DNA of 64,000 bases from Lineus longissimus (GCF_910592395.1 NC_088311.1:14016501-14080500), one strand, 5' to 3'; positions 30,964 through 43,933 are shown, counted from the stretch's first letter. Numbers and translations: made by a program. The notes: generated from the sequence alone by a model not told the origin.

Positions 30964-31945
30964 GGCTGCGTATCCATAGGCTGTTCCGTGCCCTGCACAA
31001 CATTCCCTTTTTACCGCCTGGCGCGCCACACGGACAATGAACCTTCGTTGGTGTTATTGATCGTTCCCATAGGTTATGCCGTGTCACATTGCAGGCATAT
31101 ATGCACTGTGGATTGGGAATATAGGCCCATATTGGGATTGAACATGTCCATTCTTTTGCTAGGGAACAACACGGAAGCAATGTCTGAGGCGAAATTAATT
31201 CAAGAGGTTCATCAACGGGAACTACTCTGGGACCCCGAAACTGATGATTATCATAACAAGCACGAACCTGTAATTTGTTGCTTAAAAGTCAGGTTTTATA
31301 TACATGTACATGTCAATTTGATGTTGCAAGTGAAAATACAAGTTACTTGTATTTTCATTTTCAATATTCATAAGAAATTGTCTTCTGAAATAATGACAGC
31401 GTGCGGATAAACACGATTGACTGCTGCGAAATGAGGACTACAAAGGCCTACATGACCAAAAAGGAATATCCAATGGAGACGCAGGGCATAAGCCGCACTT
31501 ACACCACCTGAAAATGGACCACCAATCTTGGTTCGGGAACCAATGCCGCACCATCGAAAATCCACCAAGCGCTTACACCAGCGCTGCAGCTAGTTATAAA
31601 ATCCGGCTACAGATGGCGCGCAAACAATAAGCAGAACGCAGAAAGCCTTGGCAGAAAGCGCCATTTTGAAAGCGCCGCCTGGAGCCGAACCATCTAACTA
31701 GCTAATTGCCGATCCATTTGCGCCTACACCACGACAAAGCCGAGCTTTTTTAACAAGCCGGGCGATTTGGACCATCAAGCTTGGTGGGACAAATTCGCTC
31801 GGCAATTTGTACCGGCAATGTGGTGGTGTAAGTGCAATTGGTCCACCAATATATCGTGGTGTAAGCGCAGCTATAGTGCCAGGTCACAAGGCTGTTACGC
31901 CATAACGCCACACTACACAAGGGCATACCCTATGGATACGCGGCC
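30964..31945. mobile_element. Non-autonomous PIF/Harbinger-type transposon inserted in copy B
   Basis: GGCTGCGTATCCATAGG at the left is inverted at the right as CCTATGGATACGCGGCC. TTA flanks both ends (30961-30963 and 31946-31948) and occurs once at the matching empty site in copy A (near 4558). The 3-bp TTA target duplication and GGC/GCC ends fit PIF/Harbinger. A short frame at 31180-31270 (MSEAKLIQEVHQRELLWDPE) resembles the start of a MADF/Myb-like domain, the second protein of that superfamily, and is followed by a possible splice donor. No transposase is seen. Confidence 0.75.
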
Positions 31946-33682
31946 TTAACAGGCAGTGGTATGCCCCATCATCCACCCTCATTTTGATCCAGGGCCTGGT
32001 CCATATTCTCTTTGGTTATTTCGCCGCCTCTTCCGTCTCTCAACAATGACAGCTAAAATTGCTGCAGAAGCACTCAAAACACATCTTCTCTCCTTGGAAT
32101 CATCCATTTTCCCTCCAAAATACCTATTTCCCTTTGTTCCCACTAAAAAGTTTGCAACAATTTACCAACATGTTGTAAAAATGTTGCTAATTTGTTGCTA
32201 GTGAACACAGGGCCTTGAAGGGCTTGTTGCAAAATTGTTGTAAAAATGTTGGTAAAATGTTGGTAAAATGTTGGTAAAATGTTGGTAAAATGTTGCTAAT
32301 ATTTTACTAGTGTACACCCTGCTTAAGTCAAGTGAAACTCTTAACAAACCTTAGCAGAATGCCACCATTGAAATGTTGATAATAATGATAGCAAGTAAAA
32401 ACTTTAAACAGATAGACTTGATTTTTTTAACCAACTGCCACATGTGGTTTTCTTTATTTAGTAAATTTTGAGGTAAGTATTACAGAATGAAATACTTGAA
32501 TACTAGAATTGCCTGGCTCTTCTGATGATTGCACTGGTGAACACCGAAGTCGATGGGATGTGCAAAGTCATAGCTCGATCCTCTCTCTTGGTCATCTTTG
32601 AGATGTGGTCACCAAATATGTTCAAATGCAGCTGCAGATCATTCCTGTCCTGCAAAACATGATGAGGAGATAACATTTTAATTTTGATAGAATAGGTAAG
32701 CTAGCCAAGTTTTATATCAAAATACAAGGCCAACAACAACTGATAAGGCGCTAGGGCCGAATGATCAAGGAAGTTCATTGATATGATTGGGAATACATTG
32801 TGATAAGAGTGATGAATCGGCCCCGTTTGAAGCATTGTGCTATGTACAGTGTGCAAGTGTCAGTGTGTATCAGCTATCGCATTTATTGTTTGTTGACATT
32901 TCAAATCGCTGGAGTCGATCCTCAATTACACTGTTTATGTACATTGGCAACCTTACCCGATGATATCAGAACGATGTTTATTATTGTCTTGTTTATTCAC
33001 ATTAGTTCTGCTATGTGACAAGAGTTATTTGTTGAGAAATCCATGATTTAAAGCCGGACTTTGACATCGTTTCTCAGACCAACCAAGCTGCATTTCGCAG
33101 ATCGTTTTTCAACGATCGTCGACGAACTATTTCAAATTAATCACATCCAATTAAACAATCCAAGCCTTCCCTAATGTCATCAACATGCAATAACACAAGC
33201 AGCCAAATATTATCGCCTATGAAATTGTGAATTTAATGAGAACTTACCTCTGAATTGACAGAACGCGATCTATTCCATAGCATGGTCTCCTTACGTCTGA
33301 ACTGCGCAGACTCGAGACGTGACGTTCGCTGCACGTGTGATTGGACGTGGGATAACTCGCGCGAAATTTAAAATGCTCTTCTTGGAGGGTGCTCACTAAA
33401 TTGCGCCAGTAACACCACCTGGTGAGAAATTCATGAACTACGCCTATTGATAATGAAAGAGAAAGCTTTGCTCTATAAAATTAGATTTGATTCATGATCC
33501 CCAACTGAGAAATCAGCTGCTGGAAAAGTTTTTGGAAAATTTCGCTCGGTGCCACCTAGTGGCCAAACCGCTCATCCTGCCGGACCCACATTTGGTCTAT
33601 TCAGGAGTCCTGAAGGGTCTCAACGCCTCAGAGGGAAAATCTATCGCCTATCCGCCATAGTTTTGAAACGTGCCTGTTTAAC

Positions 33683-33683
33683 G

Positions 33684-33741
<58 letters not shown>
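33683..33741 (+). repeat. (ACAG)n microsatellite
   Basis: About fourteen ACAG units lie inside repeat copy B. The equivalent in copy A has only about five. Confidence 0.9.
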
Positions 33742-33742
<1 letters not shown>

Positions 33743-34894
33743 GGACACTCATTCTACCATTTACTCATATGAATAGCTCAGCTTTTCAGCTGAGCTAAAA
33801 ACAGAGAAAAAAACTAACTGTCATATACAAAGACATTTAGGTTCAAATATTCACTTTACATGTACAGTGTATTTGCATCATAAGGTCAGTCAGTTGGCCG
33901 CGCCCCCGTTCGCAGCGCTCAAAAAGCGTTTCTCTCTGCGTTGCGCTGCTACTGTCACCTATCGGTAAAAATTAGGTACTAACTCGTGCCATATTTGTGG
34001 CAGAGACTAAAACCTCTGTAGCATGCACGACTGTTCGGGGAGAGCGATTGATCAAAGATGGCGAAATTGTTCGTTATTGAATGAAAAAAGTGGTGTTTAT
34101 TTCATCAAATTCCAAGCAAAATCAACCGAGTTTGATCAATTTTTCGAAAGATGATATTTTCGCAATCTTCGCTGAACATACCTCACTCAAAGATATTTTC
34201 CCACTTTGCGGCGATATTTGGTAAATTGATTTTTTGCGAAGTGGTTGACCAATTCTAAATGAATTCATATCTTTTAAAACATTTGAGCACCCGGTTTCCT
34301 AAATATTTCTTTTTTGGCACTTAATTTGGTGATTTTTCGAAGAAATCTCATTAATATTTATAACGTTTTGGATCACGTGATGTTAATCAAGCCGTTTTTC
34401 GCGGCAATTGCGTGCACGACGCGATATTGTAAAAATATTTTAATGCACAGCGTGTCTCAAAAAAATTGTGGTTAAAAGTGAGAATGGCATGATGGTAGCC
34501 CGTTTGAGTTCTGTCGATGAATATGCTTAGTCTGACTATAATTTCTACAACTTGTGGCCAAATGACCAGATGATTTTGAGCCTTTTGATAAAGCTACTGG
34601 TAGAATAGTCATCAGACATGTCAGAGTGACAGTGACTGAGTGTGTGTTATGTTATGCTATGAGACTGGAGGTATGTCATGTGTTCCACCATATCGTCATT
34701 GATATTGACCAGGAATACTATCGATTTGTGTGGATGTGCTCAAACAGTAAAGCATGAGCCATGATGCTTCACTTCCAAACAGATCCAGGTGACTGAGATG
34801 TCTACAACTACTGTTGGCCAATCCGGCTGATTCTTAATTCAGAAATTTCTCTGTATATTCTCTGTGAAAATAAATTTTCATAATAGCTGATTAC

Positions 34895-35265
34895 CAATGT
34901 CAGGGCTGTCATTTATTGGAAATAGCTGGCATTAGTTGACATTAGCTGGAAATTACAAATTCAGCATGCAACGAGGAATGTCAGGGCTGTCATTTATTGG
35001 AAATAGCTGGCATTAGTTGACATTAGCTGGAAATTACAAATTCAGCATGCAACGAGGAATGCGACTGTATCCTCAGGATTGTCATTTGCTGTCATTCATT
35101 GGAAATAGGTGACATTTGTTGACATTAGCTGGAAATTAAGAATTCAGTATGCGACCGGGCTGGACCCAAACCTTCGAGCTCATTTACCAATGTCAGGGTT
35201 GTCATATATTGGAAATAGCTGCCATTTGTTGACATTAGCTGGAAATTTAATATTGAGTATGTGAC
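34895..35265 (+). repeat. Tandem ~83-bp repeats with TTGACATTAGCTGGAAATT core
   Basis: Two almost identical units lie at about 34895-34977 and 34978-35060. Two diverged units follow (about 35080-35155 and 35190-35265). The complementary core (AATTTCCAGCTAATTCCAGC type) reappears inverted at about 38500-38780. Confidence 0.75.
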
Positions 35266-36169
35266 CTGCTCTACGTTTGAATCGATCAGAGCGCTGCACA
35301 CTAATTAACAGGCGTTTTTTGTCACTCAACAGTGACTATGATTAGAATCGTTGTGATATGCAACAAGAAGATCTCTTGTCGTGGAGTAAAACCGATAATC
35401 GCTTGGTTTTGACTTTGCTGATTGCAATCTTGTCACAGGCACCTGCGATTATCACCACAGACAGGCAATTTTTCACATGCAAACATGATTGCATGTTGAT
35501 TTTGCTTGATCCCTGGCCGTGCGATTTCCAATTCTAATTCAATTTTGATGGCATCTGCAATTATAACTGCAAACAAGCAATTTCTGTCACACAGAAATAT
35601 GGTTAAAGGTTGCAGGTTGATTTTGCTTCCAACAGAGGTTGCTAGGATGACCAGTTCTTGTTGCGGGCACCTGAAATTATCTATGCAAACAAGTGATTTA
35701 TGTCACTTGCAAACATGATTGCTGTGGCATTATCAAGTTTTGAGCATATGCCACTGACCTAATCCCTTAGTTTTCTGACACAATCTTGTCACACTGTTAT
35801 AATGTAAATATTATTCTTGGTGTGTGTTGAATGGACTTACAAGAGCATAAGAGGCCCATCATATAAAACATAAGATTTTTGCTTCACTCAGAGGCTCCTT
35901 GCAGACACCTCTGCCAGGCGGACACTTCCCCATTGCAGATGGTTTAAGTTGCCACATGACCTGGGTTGGAGTGCTCGTCAATGCCGACTGGCGTCGTCAG
36001 GGCTCAATTCCTGTCCTGGAGGCAGCACGTCATTTACATCTTAGCTAATTGTGATCAGTTGATACGATGACGTCATTGACAATCACTGACAGGAAAATTT
36101 TGCCTCTCATTTAATAATGTAGATGGTGCGAAGTATTCACATTGTAATATTAGGCTCGTAAGTTTGAGG

Positions 36170-36335
36170 ATCATGGATTGACCAGATTGGTGTGAATTGC
36201 CCCAGGGCCCAATGGAACAAATGTGTACCAATTTTAAGTCCAGTCACTTTACGAAACGTGCCGCGCTAACAATACGGCCGCCACCGACGATGGACGCCAC
36301 ATCATCGCATAGGCTCACAAGGTGAGCCAAATAAA
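36170..36335 (+). repeat. 3' end fragment of dispersed repeat
   Basis: It carries CAAATGTGTACCAA, then ACGAAACGTGCC, then GACGCCACATCATCGCATAGG and CTCACAAGGTGAGCCAAA. This is the same terminal layout as at 42.8-42.97 kb. It is nested in the 6.4-kb TIR element. Confidence 0.55.
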
Positions 36336-36628
36336 AAAGAGGTGCCGTTTTAACTGGATACCGTGACATCAACATGATGTTAACCACACATAGCACACTC
36401 TGTCACTTTGATGTCTGGAGGGCAGGGTTAAAGACTGGGACTGACGTCCAAAATGGATGTCCAAATAACATCACTGCACGACCTTGAAAAGAACGATGGA
36501 GCAAGCCGGCTGTTGATTGACTCCATCACTTACATGAGCCATGAGCTGTGGACATCTCCTATGCAAAATCTTACAGTTATGATACCGTCCGGGTCCACGA
36601 TCATGCATACAATAATACAGGCTTACAG

Positions 36629-38202
36629 CCCTCACCGAAAGGCAGTGCACTGAAAATGACTGCATCACACTGCTTTTGACTGAAACCCCCACTGCATATG
36701 ACTGTCTTAGGCATATCATTTTTTCTTAATGTTTTAATACAACTGATTTTGACTGAAAGACCACTGCAAAGCACTGCCACTTGCATATCATTATGAACAA
36801 CGTATTTCAAAAACACTGCTTATGACTGAAAGACCACTGATTTCCACTTCTCCAACTCTGATCGAAACCCGTTGCATTTTCAACATGACTGAAAACCACT
36901 GCTTTATGACTGGTGAGATTAAGACTTGATGGCAGTGTAAAGCAGTGGTAATTGCAGTCAAATTCAGTGTTAAATATCACCCATGATGCAACCTGAGACA
37001 GGAAGCTAGTAAGTTTGAATTTGATAGTCAAACATTCAAGAAATCATGGTAGCTCTTCATATTTCTCGATATTTACCCGAATTTCAATATGAGAAGAGGG
37101 GAGTTTTAGTCAGTTTGAATTGGAACACATAAGGAGCCAAATGAATGCAAAAAGGGTAATCTAGACAGACACTGAAGTTGTATTTTCAGCAAATCAAGAA
37201 GGCTGTAGGCCCTATAGGTGTTGTAATGCATGCATACACTGCAAGATATCTGCATGTATCTTCATGCATCTACTGTAGGCCCTATTGTTAATTGTAATGT
37301 ATGCATACACTGCAAATTATCTGCATGGGAGCTCAATACACATCAATCAGTAGATCATTATTCTACAGGCCGTGTGCAGTTACTTTATTTGGACGTCAAT
37401 TTGATCTAGCTTCAATCCCTGACATCACTGACAGTAGCTATGTGCCATGTGTCGTTTCAATTGTCTAGTGACCCCATCTGATCACTGTCATTATGACAAA
37501 GTTTGCAATGACGTAGGTCAAGGACGTGAATTTGTCATCTTTTTACTGTGTCACGTCATCATGCAATGGCGATGTCCTCTATTTGTGCAGATGACGTCAT
37601 CACTGCCATATTGGACGCAAACACACCGTCTAAAATAGGACAGCAAAAGTAACAGTTCGCTAGAAGTTTTTGCTTTTTCGAACAATTTCTTTGGTTGTCA
37701 TCAGCACAGGGGGTCACGTCCCCCAAACCTTTCTCGGCATCCGTGCCTGCATGCCATTAAATAAATTATTCATATTAACACTGAAAATGACTGCTCCCTC
37801 CAAGAGGTTTTGGAAATGGCAGTCAAAATCAGTGGTGTTTCAGTGTGGATTCAGTGTGCTGCGAAATATTTAAATTAACACTGAACCCCACTGCCAGCCC
37901 TGTGCATGATGCATAGTGGGGAGTCATTTTCAGTGTCAAAAGCAGTGGAAATCAGTCAGCCTAAATATTTAAATGAGCACTGCTTTTGACTGCCTTACCA
38001 CTGATTTTGACTGTCTTACCACTGCTTATGACTCCCTAACCTCTATTTTTGATTGCTGTATAACTGTATGCTTTGGTATTGCGTGACTGAAAAACACTCC
38101 CTATGACTGCTTTCCACTGATTTCAACACTGCCATAAAAATGTGAGGTAACACTGCAACCTGAATGAATCCTGACTGATATCACACTGCTTTTCGGTGAG
38201 GG
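36629..38202. mobile_element. Nested 1.57-kb TIR element rich in ACTG words
   Basis: CCCTCACCGAAAGGCAGTG at the left is inverted at the right (CACTGCTTTTCGGTGAGGG, one mismatch). Both ends are packed with ACTGCTTTTGACTGAAA-like words. Separate inverted arms at about 36970-37175 and 38250-38448 span its right edge, so the local structure is compound. It is non-coding. Confidence 0.6.
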
Positions 38203-40320
38203 AGCACATCTGATTCAGGCTTCTTCATATGCTAAAAAAACAACCTCAAGGCCTGTCCAGATTACCATTTTGGCATTCATTTGAATCCTTATGTGTTCCA
38301 ATTCAATTTGTGTAAACTTTGGATATCTTGATATCGAATTCGGGGTAAAAATCAAGAAATAAGAAGAGCTCCCGCATGATTTCTTTGTTTGACTTGAAAA
38401 TTCAAACCTACTAGTTCCTGTCTGAGGTGTAATGCATCATGGGATAGGTCAGGTGATAAGACCACATGATAGAATTGCATAACATAATAGCAATTTGCAT
38501 AATGCCAGCAAATGCCAGCTTTTTCCAACAATTGTCAGAAACATCGAATTTGAAATTTCCAGCTAATTCCAGCTCTGACAATCTCATAGTAAAGTGACAG
38601 AGATTTCCAGCGCTGGAACTTTTACGAAAAGTAAAGTTCCAGCAAATGCCAAGAATTTCCACCCCATGGATAAAGTTCCAGTTTTTGTCAGCTTTTGCCA
38701 GCTATAACTTTTCGATGAAACTCTCTAAATTCAAAGTGTCAGCTTATTCCAGCCAAGAGCTGGAAATTCCAGCTATTTCAAACAAAATCCACCTAAGGTA
38801 AAATTCATTTCGCAGGGGGATATATCTCTTGTTTGTTTGGTAATTTTAGTTGCCTATGTTTAGGCACTTTTTTGCCAGATTTGCCTGTAAAAGGCTGCCA
38901 TAGTTCAGGAAAAGAAATCATATACACATTAAAATGTGGATCTTCACGGTCCAAAACACCAGGGCCTACTAAGTGACATGGCTCAATAATAGGCATTGTC
39001 TGGTAATTTTGGACGACCTTTGGATGGGTAGTTTATTTTCCCTGACCCTGGCATGGGTCTGAACGGGCTTCCAAGCCATCAATGATGCTTATAAAGCCGG
39101 GAATAGCCTCATCAGTACCCCCACAAGAGTTACGCACAGAACTTACCATCATCTCATTTTTAGAGTCGCTGTATCAGTAAAAGATAATACCAAAAAGCTG
39201 ATAAAGTATGTAATTTGAGCAGCATGACCAATGCCAATGTTAAAGGTGTAAACTTAACCTATTACAGGACATCTTCATGCAAGATTGTGATTGGTTTAAC
39301 TTGAAGTTTGTCATCAATTTGTCCGTTGTAAATGTACATCCATGCTGTTGTCATTCAGGAAAAATCTGCTTTATCTTTCAGCTAATACTTTCACTTCTCC
39401 AGTCAATCGGGTTGATGAACATGTCAAGCTGTTGAATGGTGTAAACAATCATTAGCAAATAACGTCACGAATGAAAATAAGTTTGATTCCTTCCACTTGA
39501 AAAGTTCAACAGCACCACTTGCACGAATTTGAATTTGGCATTGTGTTTTACACCCTTCAACAATTGACTGTCTGTTTGTTATCAGTGTTCTTGTTTCAAT
39601 ATTAGTGTTTCACTGTTAAAGAGTTTCAAGATGCAGAAGAGAGGATTAGTTATCTTTAATGTTAAGTTTCTTCTTTGCATCATTTTGTCATTAAATTTGG
39701 GCAATGGTGGTCTCATGAAAGGAGGGATGGGCTATTGGACAAGTTTTCATAATCAGTATTCTAGAACACGTTTTGTAGCGATGGTGGCGATCCTAGTGTT
39801 CGGGCCTCTTCGGCTCAACTTCGGGTGTGGTCGGAACCTAAATCCGGCTGCAACATTTTCTGACAAAAATCAGAGGCAATTTAAACGTATTTTCCAGCCG
39901 TGCGACGGAAATAATCATTTTTACTATCGTGTTATTCAGTCAAAGATACATATAACAATAAATATCAGTCATTACTTCTGAGCACACGCGATGTTTTTGA
40001 TGAGTTACGTGCATTCATTCAACAAAATTACGTGAAAGAATTGCAAATTTTCGGGCGACGACCGCTGTTCAAAGTAACGTAAACAGCAAGCCTCAGGACT
40101 TTTTACACTTTTTTCTTAATGAAACTACTAATTAATGTTTCATCTAGAATAATATGTTCCGTTTACATGTCATTCAGAAAGATTTTGGCAAGTTTAGGAT
40201 CGATTTCCGACTTCATATTTTTCACGCCTAAATGTACGCGATAATGAGCTCGTAATGATATGCAGTGACGTCATAGCGCAGAGAGAATTACGCGGAAATG
40301 GGGGCGCGGCCAACTGACTG

Positions 40321-41143
40321 AGGTGACTATTTGCATGTGTGACTATGTCTTCAGTTTGCATCATAACTTCTATAATATTACTAATCTGGCATTCCAGTAC
40401 AGTCTGCATCATAACTTCCATATGGATCTGGTCTTCAGTGTAGTATAAAGAAGGCAGGTTTAGTTGTGATTTTGAACACAAGGTACAGCCAATCATCATT
40501 TTAACCCCCACACATATATCATTATCAGGTTAAACCTTTTTTGGCTAAAGAATTGCATCAGATTTATAACACTTTATAGGTACCATCTCTTATGAGGGAA
40601 TAATATATCTTTCAAAAGCACATGAAAAAAGTGTCATGAGGAATCAGTAAAAAAAGGACCAGCGAATTTACTTTTTTTCAAGGAAAACCCCATTTTATTA
40701 TAAAAATACATAGCTAAGTCAGAAGTCATGGATATAATTGTCATTTTCTGAAGATTTAGTGCATCTGCTGAAACTTAAAGAGAGTGTTAACAATCATCAA
40801 CGTTTGCACAGAAAAATTTCATCAAAGTCATCCTTTAGCTAACTTTGTAATGCTGGCCCAGGCATACTATTCAAGATGGCAGCCGAAATATAATACACAA
40901 AACTTGGTTCACGCCAAGTTGATTCTAATCAATACATATAATCCTAATTACTACAGCAAAACTGAGGGCATACATGGGTGAATTCAGGCCTATTATGTAA
41001 TCTTCGCACGTTCCGAAAGCTGTCTGGGGTAAAAACTGGGCTGTTTATTGGGATAGCAATTAACACTTTGGTGTGGCACCTCCCTGTGGAGCGTAATCTG
41101 GTAAAACTTGTATTTCAAGTCTAGCTGAAACAGCTGCGAGTTA
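40321..41143. other. No gene seen
   Basis: Unique-looking AT-rich sequence between the TIR element and the P3 relic. Only short ORFs without motifs are present. Confidence 0.5.
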
Positions 41144-41991
41144 TTGAGTGAGTTTAAGCTAAATGATGAATATTATTTCTCAGTGTTTGAAACTAATGAG
41201 GGGTGGACTTCCTGGAGTCTACCGGATTACGACCTGACGATAACTAATCCAGGTTATTACATCAATAATTCGAAAATTTATTTCTTTCTGATGCAAGTAC
41301 ATGAGAACAGAATGCCACCAATGTTTAAATCTGATTGGGATGCTGGTATGTCTTATTTTAAGTACCCAGATATTTTCATCAAGGATCATGTGAGGAGACA
41401 TAACAATGTATTTGATGTGATAGAACAGAAACCATGTCGTACATACCAACAGTTTATGACTCTTAAGTCATCAGGTTTTTCAAATTCAGGGATAGAGAGA
41501 TTGAATGACTCTATCAGGACATATGTTTTCTGTTTTTGGGATCACAGGGAGAAACTAGAACACCGATAGTTGGAATACCCGGGACAGAATTAAATGCTCA
41601 GATGGAGTTTAAAAAGCTGCTAAAGGATTCGATAAATAAACATGTGGATATTCTGACCTCAATTCTAAGGTTTCAGAATGCTGTTACCAAAACACATACA
41701 AGACTAGATTTTGTAATAGGACCTGGCCTGTATATCATAGGGTCAAACATGGTTCTAAATGTAGGTAAGATAGATAACTACAATAATAACATCTTGATAG
41801 CTCCAAGTAATGTTAAAACGGGTTTTAACGATATCAATAATGAAATGGCCAGGGCCATTGTGCTCACCTCATGTGGAGGAAAGATGGATAAAGAGCATGG
41901 TATTGTGTCATGTAGTGTTAGGTTTGATGTAGGTCCAAGCAATTACAATTTCCCCAAAATGGCCAATTTACAGTACATTCGACCTCTGTGA
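41144..41991 (+). pseudogene. Relic of the unnamed conserved Polinton protein (element P3)
   Basis: The frame reads IERLNDSIRTYVFCF near 41520, then shifts frame in a T-run near 41537 and continues QGETRTPIVGIPG, then THTRLDFVIGPGLYIIG, then VGKIDNYNNNILIAPSN and GFNDINNEMA. These blocks match in order the P1 protein at 12325-13591 (INESIRTYVYCILGAQ, GTRLDFAVGLGLQLL, IGTIEGYNNSLLTATEN), but the two sequences differ too much to be copies of one element. The N-terminal third (SVFETNEGWTSWSLPDYD) is only weakly alignable. The 3' side merges into a dispersed repeat at about 41983. It is a lone gene relic of another virus. Function is unknown. Confidence 0.75.
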
Positions 41992-42970
41992 CCTTGAAAA
42001 GTAGGTCAAATCAAAGAAGACCCAGGTGACACATTGAATGGTTGTTAGAATTAGATGTACCTATGATATAAAATTGGTGCCAATCGGGCAAGTCATTACT
42101 TGGAATAATGGCATTTTGAAGAATTTAGGATTTGGCCCCCTCCCTGGAGGCCAAACGGCAAATCAGATCGCACCAAACTTCGGTACCTAAAATCACCTGA
42201 CCAAGGGGTACATGTGTACTTAATTTGTGATCAATAGTCATTGCAGTTAAGAAACGTGCCATAGTTACGGCCTGACGGCCAATTTACGCCATTTGACCTC
42301 TGTGACCTTGACAAGAAAGTCAAATTAAAAACCTGTGTGACATATACTGTATGGCGGTTAGATGTACCCATGATATCAAATTGGTGGCAATCGGGCAAGA
42401 AGTTAAGGAATAATCACATTTTTAAGGTTTTTGGATTTTGCCCCCTGGTGGTCAAGTGGTGAATCATATTAGACCAAACTTCGGTCCCTGAGATCACCTG
42501 ACTAAGGGGTAAATGTGTACCAAATTTGGTATCAATAGTCATTGCAGTTTAGAAACGTGCCATCGTTACATCCTAACGGCCAATTTACACCATTTGACCT
42601 CTGTGACCTTGAAAAGGAGGTCAAATCAAAAACCCGGAGGATATATGATGCACCTTTGCTAGAAGTACCTACCATATTTTTTTCAAAATTTCCCGACTAC
42701 TATTAAGGGAGATATTGCATATTTTCACTTTTAACGTTTAGCCCCCTGGTGGCCAAACCATGAAACGAATCGGATCGAAACTTGGTCTCCAAGGTGTCAT
42801 TACATAAGGGTACATGTGTACCAAGTTTCAACTCAATAGCTCTAACAGTTACGAAACGTGCCCTGCTAACGGACGACGGACGACGACGACGACGACAACG
42901 ACGACGACGACGGACGACGGACGCCACGGTATGGGATAAGCTCACCTCTGCTAAGAGGTGAGCTAAAAAG
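41983..42970 (+). repeat. Dispersed repeat built of three ~305-bp units, hairpin 3' end
   Basis: GACCTCTGTGACCTTGA begins units at about 41984, 42291 and 42595. Each continues with GTCAAAT..., GTACC and CATGATAT. The end is a GACGACGACGACGAC tract followed by GCTCACCTCTGCTAAGAGGT and GAGCTAAAAA. Confidence 0.75.
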
Positions 42971-43933
42971 GAAATCTACCGGTATTGGTAATGAACGTTG
43001 CTCAAAAAAGAAGAAACCTCTTGAAACAAAGGGTAAAAGCAAGACAGGTAGGACTGAACTTTTTATTTCTTGTTAGGGGCATTTGCTTTTCTCCAAACAT
43101 AAGACAGAAGACGTGGGAAAAAGATGATAGTCTAATTCCAATATTCTAATATATACAAGGCATGAATACAGACAAATAATGTGAGCACGGTCTCTGATTG
43201 AGCATGGGCAAACAGGCCCAGACCTTATTCGCATGGCTGTCGTCCCTAATCTCAATCCTCCACAAAATACAGAACGAGTCTATTTCTGCCGAAGTACAAC
43301 CACATGCCACACAGCAGTGGGTCAATCGGGTACCGTGGTAATTATGCCCTTGCTCAATAAGCAGGACCAATGGTCACAGCAATGTTTGTTTAATACCCTG
43401 TTATGGTTTTTCACTTCGGATCCAAGTTTTTTCCTTGACTGATGCATGCACATTTAATTTCGAAAGTTTCACTTTCAGGTGAAAAAAGGAAATCTACCGG
43501 TATTGGTAATGAACGTTGCTCAAAAAAGAAGAAACCTCTTGAAACAAAGGGTAAAAGCAAGACAGGTAGGACTGAACTTTTTATTTCTTGTTTGGTGCAT
43601 TTGCTTTTCTCTAAACATAAGACAGAAGACGTGGGAAAAAGATGATAGTCTAATTCCAATATTCTAATATATACAAGGCATGAATACAGACAAATAATGT
43701 GAGCACGGTCTCCGATTGAGCATGGGCAAACAGGCGAGTCCATTGTGAGGCATCGAATTGTGAGGTAAGACATAAGACCCAGACCTTATTCGCATGGCTG
43801 TCGTCCCTAATCTCAATCCTCCACAAAAGACAGGACGAGTCTATTTCTGCGGAAGAACACCCACATGCTGCACAGCAGCAGTCATTCGGGTACTGTGGTA
43901 ATTAAGCCCCTGCTCAATAACAGGACAAGTGGG
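42971..43933 (+). repeat. ~420-450-bp direct duplication containing an exon
   Basis: The text from GAAATCTACCGGTATTGG onward at 42971-43385 recurs at 43488-43933 with small differences, including an insertion near 43735-43775 in the second copy. The duplicated segment starts inside an exon and includes its splice donor and downstream intron. The first copy lacks the splice acceptor because the dispersed repeat abuts it. Confidence 0.8.

Larger units (their letters stand above)
30032..33807 (+). repeat. Dispersed repeat, copy B
   Basis: Near-identical to copy A over most of its length, with the same CAAGAGGCCCAAGGGCC start and GCTGAGCTAAAAA end. It differs by a 982-bp insertion (30964-31945) and an expanded ACAG microsatellite at about 33683-33741, where copy A has only a few units. 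Confidence 0.85.
33887..40320. mobile_element. 6.4-kb TIR element with 4-bp target duplication, no visible transposase
   Basis: A perfect 21-bp terminal inverted repeat CAGTCAGTTGGCCGCGCCCC(C) lies at 33887-33907 and 40300-40320. TCTCTCTGCG continues as a weaker match inside each end. AGGT precedes the left end and follows the right end. The interior holds tandem and inverted repeats, a nested 1.57-kb TIR element and a fragment of the dispersed repeat. The longest ORF (116 aa, about 39631) has no recognisable domain. It is most likely a non-autonomous DNA transposon. The superfamily is not assigned. Confidence 0.75.

Noticed and set aside
39631-39981. 116-aa ORF with hydrophobic N-terminus
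   Set aside because: Looks signal-peptide-like, but it is isolated inside a TIR element, has no recognisable domain, and its composition looks random.
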